Below, piece after piece: positions 5,898 to 8,289 of a stretch of DNA of 8,289 nucleotides. The stretch is from contig CACZQA010000232.1 of NCBI GenBank assembly GCA_902783175.1, positions 1 through 8,289 of the forward strand, given 5' to 3'. Under the pieces are notes generated by a model. That model saw nothing but the letters and a program-made list of their open reading frames with translations. It was not told the DNA's origin and made no database searches. The DNA comes from an uncultured Coriobacteriaceae bacterium (lineage in GTDB: Bacteria > Actinomycetota > Coriobacteriia > Coriobacteriales > QAMH01). Numbering within the stretch: position 1 is the stretch's first letter; every line of letters begins with the position of its first letter. The translations under genes and the position numbers were made by a program.

Positions 5898-7541
5898 ATG
5901 CCGTCGTTCGAAACGCTCATGCGTCTGGCACGCGCTCGCAACCGCGACAAGGACGAGCATACGAGCAAGCGCTTTCTCGAGATTCTCGAGGTGCTCAGGA
6001 AGTACCACGTCCGAGATGGCATCACGCCCGACGAGGCGGTGGCGCTCCTCGAGGACCTCGGCACCACCTTCGTCAAGCTCGGCCAGATCGCCTCGACTCA
6101 CCCCGACGTCTTGCCTCGCGAGTACTGCGATGCCTTCGGCCAGCTCAGGGCACATGCAAAGCCGCTCGATGCCGCGATCGTCAAAAAGCAGATCGAAGGC
6201 GAGCTGGGCAAGCCCGTCGACGAGCTGTTCGATGAATTCGACGACACACCCGTCGGTTCCGCCTCCATTGCCCAGGTGCACCGCGCTGTTGTCAAGGACT
6301 CGAAGCAGGTCGTGGCCGTCAAGGTGCAGCGTCCCGGCGTGGTCGAGCAAGTCACAGACGACCTCTCGATCATGGAACGCATCGTCGAGCTCTATGATCT
6401 GCTTTCGCCCAGCGAGGGCAAGATCTCGTTCAAGCAGCTCGTCGACGAGCTTGTGCGCACGTCGCGCGACGAGCTCGATTTTCGCATCGAGGCGCGCAAT
6501 CTCGAGCGCTTCTACGAGAACAACAAGGACCGCCCGGGTATCGGGTCCCCGCGCTGCTACGAGGAGCTCACGACGCGCGCGCTGCTCACAGAGGACTTCT
6601 TCACCGACCCGCGCGTAGGCGAGCCGAGCGCCGTCGAGGGCCTGAGCGAGGAGGAGCGCGACCAGCTCGCCTACCTCATCGCCAACAACTACATGCAGCA
6701 GCTGATGGAAGACGGCTTCTTCCACGCTGACCCGCATGCGGGCAACATCCTCATCACCCCCGAGCACGGTATACGCTGGATCGACTTCGGCATGATGGGC
6801 GAGATGAACGGCCGCGAGCGCGAGGTGCTCGGAGAGATCATCGAGTCGCTCGTGAAGGGCGATGCCTACGGCCTCAAGCGCAGCCTGCTCAAGGTGGCGA
6901 CCCCGACCGGGCCCATCGACCACGGCGCGCTGCTCGGCGCCTGCGAGAACATCATCTCCGAGGTCATCGACGTCGACCTGGAGAGCTTCGACACGGGCGC
7001 CGTGTTCGACGAGCTTGCCGAGAGCATGCGCAAGAGCGGTTTCGAGCTCGCGCCCTTCCTCGTCACCATGGGCCGCGGGCTCGTGACGCTCGAGGGGACC
7101 ATCAAGCTCGTCTCCGACAAGCTCAACATCATGCAGGTGCTGGCAAAATATGCCGCCGACTCGTTCACGCCCGAGAAGATCGCACGCCGCGCGCGCAAGG
7201 TCGTCGGCTCGAGCGTCGAGAGCGTCGAGGCGATGGCGGCGCTGCCGAGCAAGGCCATGGACACGCTCGACATGCTCCAGAAGGGGCAGGTCAGGCTCGG
7301 CATGAACATGGACGTGAACAAGAAAGTCGTGAGCGGGCTTAGAGAGTCGATCAACAACTTCGCTTTCGCGCTGCTCGCAGCCGCGATGATCATCGGGTCG
7401 TGCGTGTTGTGCACGACCGAGCTCGAGCCGCAGATTCTCGGTATCCCCGCGCTGGGGTTTGCCGGGTTCATCTTCGGCACGGCGCTCATGGTCTACATCT
7501 CGGCGCTCATCCTGCGTTCGAAAGACCGGGACCTGAAGTAG
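5898..7541 (+). CDS. ubiB: AarF/UbiB/ADCK-family atypical kinase
   Basis: This 547-residue protein of the ABC1/UbiB/ADCK family shows the hallmark motifs in order. These are KLGQ (60-63) of the KxGQ extension, the Ala-rich loop GSASIAQVH (120-128) replacing the kinase Gly loop, VAVK with K142, ELDFRIEARN (192-201), FFHADPHAGN (274-283; catalytic D278, N283) and IDFG (295-298; metal-binding D296). Two C-terminal membrane helices at about 487-507 and 513-538 anchor it to the membrane, as in other UbiB proteins. Family members support ubiquinone synthesis or isoprenoid-lipid handling and act mainly as ATPases. An anaerobic actinobacterium would more probably use menaquinone, so that link is inferred and the symbol is at family level. 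GGGGAGGA precedes the ATG by four bases. The gene is divergent from the hypothetical-membrane-HAD operon and convergent with pyrE. Family assignment is very sure. Confidence 0.93.
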   Translation: MPSFETLMRLARARNRDKDEHTSKRFLEILEVLRKYHVRDGITPDEAVALLEDLGTTFVKLGQIASTHPDVLPREYCDAFGQLRAHAKPLDAAIVKKQIEGELGKPVDELFDEFDDTPVGSASIAQVHRAVVKDSKQVVAVKVQRPGVVEQVTDDLSIMERIVELYDLLSPSEGKISFKQLVDELVRTSRDELDFRIEARNLERFYENNKDRPGIGSPRCYEELTTRALLTEDFFTDPRVGEPSAVEGLSEEERDQLAYLIANNYMQQLMEDGFFHADPHAGNILITPEHGIRWIDFGMMGEMNGREREVLGEIIESLVKGDAYGLKRSLLKVATPTGPIDHGALLGACENIISEVIDVDLESFDTGAVFDELAESMRKSGFELAPFLVTMGRGLVTLEGTIKLVSDKLNIMQVLAKYAADSFTPEKIARRARKVVGSSVESVEAMAALPSKAMDTLDMLQKGQVRLGMNMDVNKKVVSGLRESINNFAFALLAAAMIIGSCVLCTTELEPQILGIPALGFAGFIFGTALMVYISALILRSKDRDLK

Positions 7542-7562
7542 AACAGCGGCCCGGAGCTTTTC

Positions 7563-8243
7563 TTAGGCCTTTGCCCCGTAGGTCTCGTAGTAGGCGTCGA
7601 TGGCGGCCTTGAGCTCGTCGTCGATCACGACGCGCCCGGCAACCTCGCGGTTGTAGAGGTGCTCGGTCACCTCGCGCATGTTGACGATCGAGGCGGTGGG
7701 GAATCCGTAGCGGTCGCTGACCTCGTCGATGGCGGCCTTCACGCCCTCGCGCCCGACTTCCATGCGGTTGAGCGAGACCATGAGGCCGACGACCTCGATG
7801 TCTGCCTGGCCGGTGATGATCGGGTAGGTCTCGTCGATGGACTTGCCGGAGGTGGTGACGTCTTCGACCATGACCACGCGGTCACCGTCTGTGAGGTTGC
7901 TGCCCAGCAGGATGCCGGTGTCGCCGTGGTCCTTGACCTCCTTGCGGTTGGAGCAGTAGCGCGCCTCCTTGCCGTAGAGCTCGTGCAGCGCGATCGTCGT
8001 GACCACCGAAAGCGGGATGCCCTTGTACGCGGGCCCGAAGACCACGTCGAAGTCGAGGCCGAAGTTGTCGTGGATCGCGCGGGCGTAGTACTGACCGAGC
8101 CGGTGGAGCTGCTCGCCGGTTACATAGGCGCCGGCGTTCATGAAAAAGGGGGACTTTCGCCCGCTTTTCAAGGTGAACTCACCAAATTTGAGGACGTCGC
8201 TTTCCACCATGAAGTCGATGAATTCCCGCTTGTACTCTTCCAC
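7563..8243 (-). CDS. pyrE: Orotate phosphoribosyltransferase
   Basis: This 226-residue type I phosphoribosyltransferase converts orotate and PRPP to orotidine 5'-phosphate in de novo pyrimidine synthesis, in the cytoplasm. Motifs are TLKSGRKSPFFMNAG (24-38, orotate-binding Lys and aromatic loop), VVFGPAYKGIPL (67-78), the flexible catalytic loop YCSNRKEVKDHGDTG (96-110) and the PRPP-binding signature VVMVEDVTTSGKSI (123-136). Length is normal for the family. Translation starts at GTG 8243, supported by CAGGAG six bases upstream; the next in-frame Met (residue 12) would cut the N-terminus and has no comparable site. The gene ends 21 bases from the convergent kinase gene. The partner pyr genes, if any, would lie to the right outside the window; a TGA just inside the right edge could be the end of one. 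Assignment is firm. Confidence 0.95.
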   Translation of the reverse strand: MEEYKREFIDFMVESDVLKFGEFTLKSGRKSPFFMNAGAYVTGEQLHRLGQYYARAIHDNFGLDFDVVFGPAYKGIPLSVVTTIALHELYGKEARYCSNRKEVKDHGDTGILLGSNLTDGDRVVMVEDVTTSGKSIDETYPIITGQADIEVVGLMVSLNRMEVGREGVKAAIDEVSDRYGFPTASIVNMREVTEHLYNREVAGRVVIDDELKAAIDAYYETYGAKA

Positions 8244-8249
8244 GTCGCG

Positions 8250-8255
8250 CTCCTG
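8250..8255 (-). promoter_or_regulatory. Ribosome binding site supporting a GTG start for pyrE
   Basis: CAGGAG lies six bases before GTG 8243, the only well-placed start for the full-length family N-terminus. Confidence 0.7.
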
Positions 8256-8289
8256 TCTGCGTTGGGTACCGTTGATTTTCTCATGATAC

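Noticed and set aside
5820..6923. 367-codon minus-strand open frame opposite the UbiB-family kinase
   Set aside because: Antisense shadow of a clearly conserved kinase; no motifs and no sensible ribosome site.
7526..7564. Terminator for the kinase gene (CCGGG ... CCCGG then TTTTCTT)
   Set aside because: Stem of only five base pairs with a 19-base loop that includes the stop codon; too weak to call, although the T-rich stretch is suggestive.
8244..8289. 3' end of an upstream pyr gene at the right edge
   Set aside because: A TGA is present on the minus strand about 40 bases before pyrE, but too little sequence remains to show coding.

Overview
The window is high-GC bacterial DNA with G/C-rich third codon positions, tightly packed genes and clear Shine-Dalgarno sites. 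This fits an actinobacterium. My best guess is an anaerobic Coriobacteriia/Eggerthellaceae-type gut or oral organism, but that is an impression from gene style and protein sequence, not from a marker gene. No rRNA, tRNA, insertion sequence, CRISPR array or attachment site was recognised.

Layout. (1) Positions 1-1852, minus strand: two tandem DUF262 (GmrSD / ParB-like fold) genes. The upstream one is a complete but short 361-residue protein. The downstream one runs off the left edge. (2) Positions 1853-2195: a 343-base AT-richer divergent intergenic region with several palindromes and GAAC/GTTC half-sites. (3) Positions 2196-4185, plus strand: modD, an orphan paralogue of quinolinate phosphoribosyltransferase, followed by an enolase-superfamily (muconate-lactonizing-like) enzyme. 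The pair ends in a hairpin terminator probably shared with the opposing operon. (4) Positions 5726-4255, minus strand: a three-gene operon of an unrecognised 164-residue protein with a CX4C motif, a four-helix membrane protein and a cap-less HAD phosphatase. (5) Positions 5727-5897: a divergent control region with a 9-bp GC hairpin and a 7-bp inverted repeat overlapping a possible -10 element. (6) Positions 5898-7541, plus strand: an AarF/UbiB/ADCK atypical kinase with two C-terminal membrane helices. (7) Positions 8243-7563, minus strand: pyrE (orotate phosphoribosyltransferase), starting at GTG and convergent with the kinase gene at a 21-base gap.

How the genes work together. PyrE (pyrimidine synthesis) and the UbiB-like kinase (probably isoprenoid-quinone related) are housekeeping. 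The DUF262 pair looks like an accessory defence-type module; its short first protein lacks the C-terminal nuclease half usual in the family. The modD plus enolase-superfamily pair looks like a small two-enzyme metabolic operon of unknown substrate, with no molybdate transporter genes in view. The most interesting points are the DUF262 pair with its palindromic upstream region, and the modD-enolase coupling.
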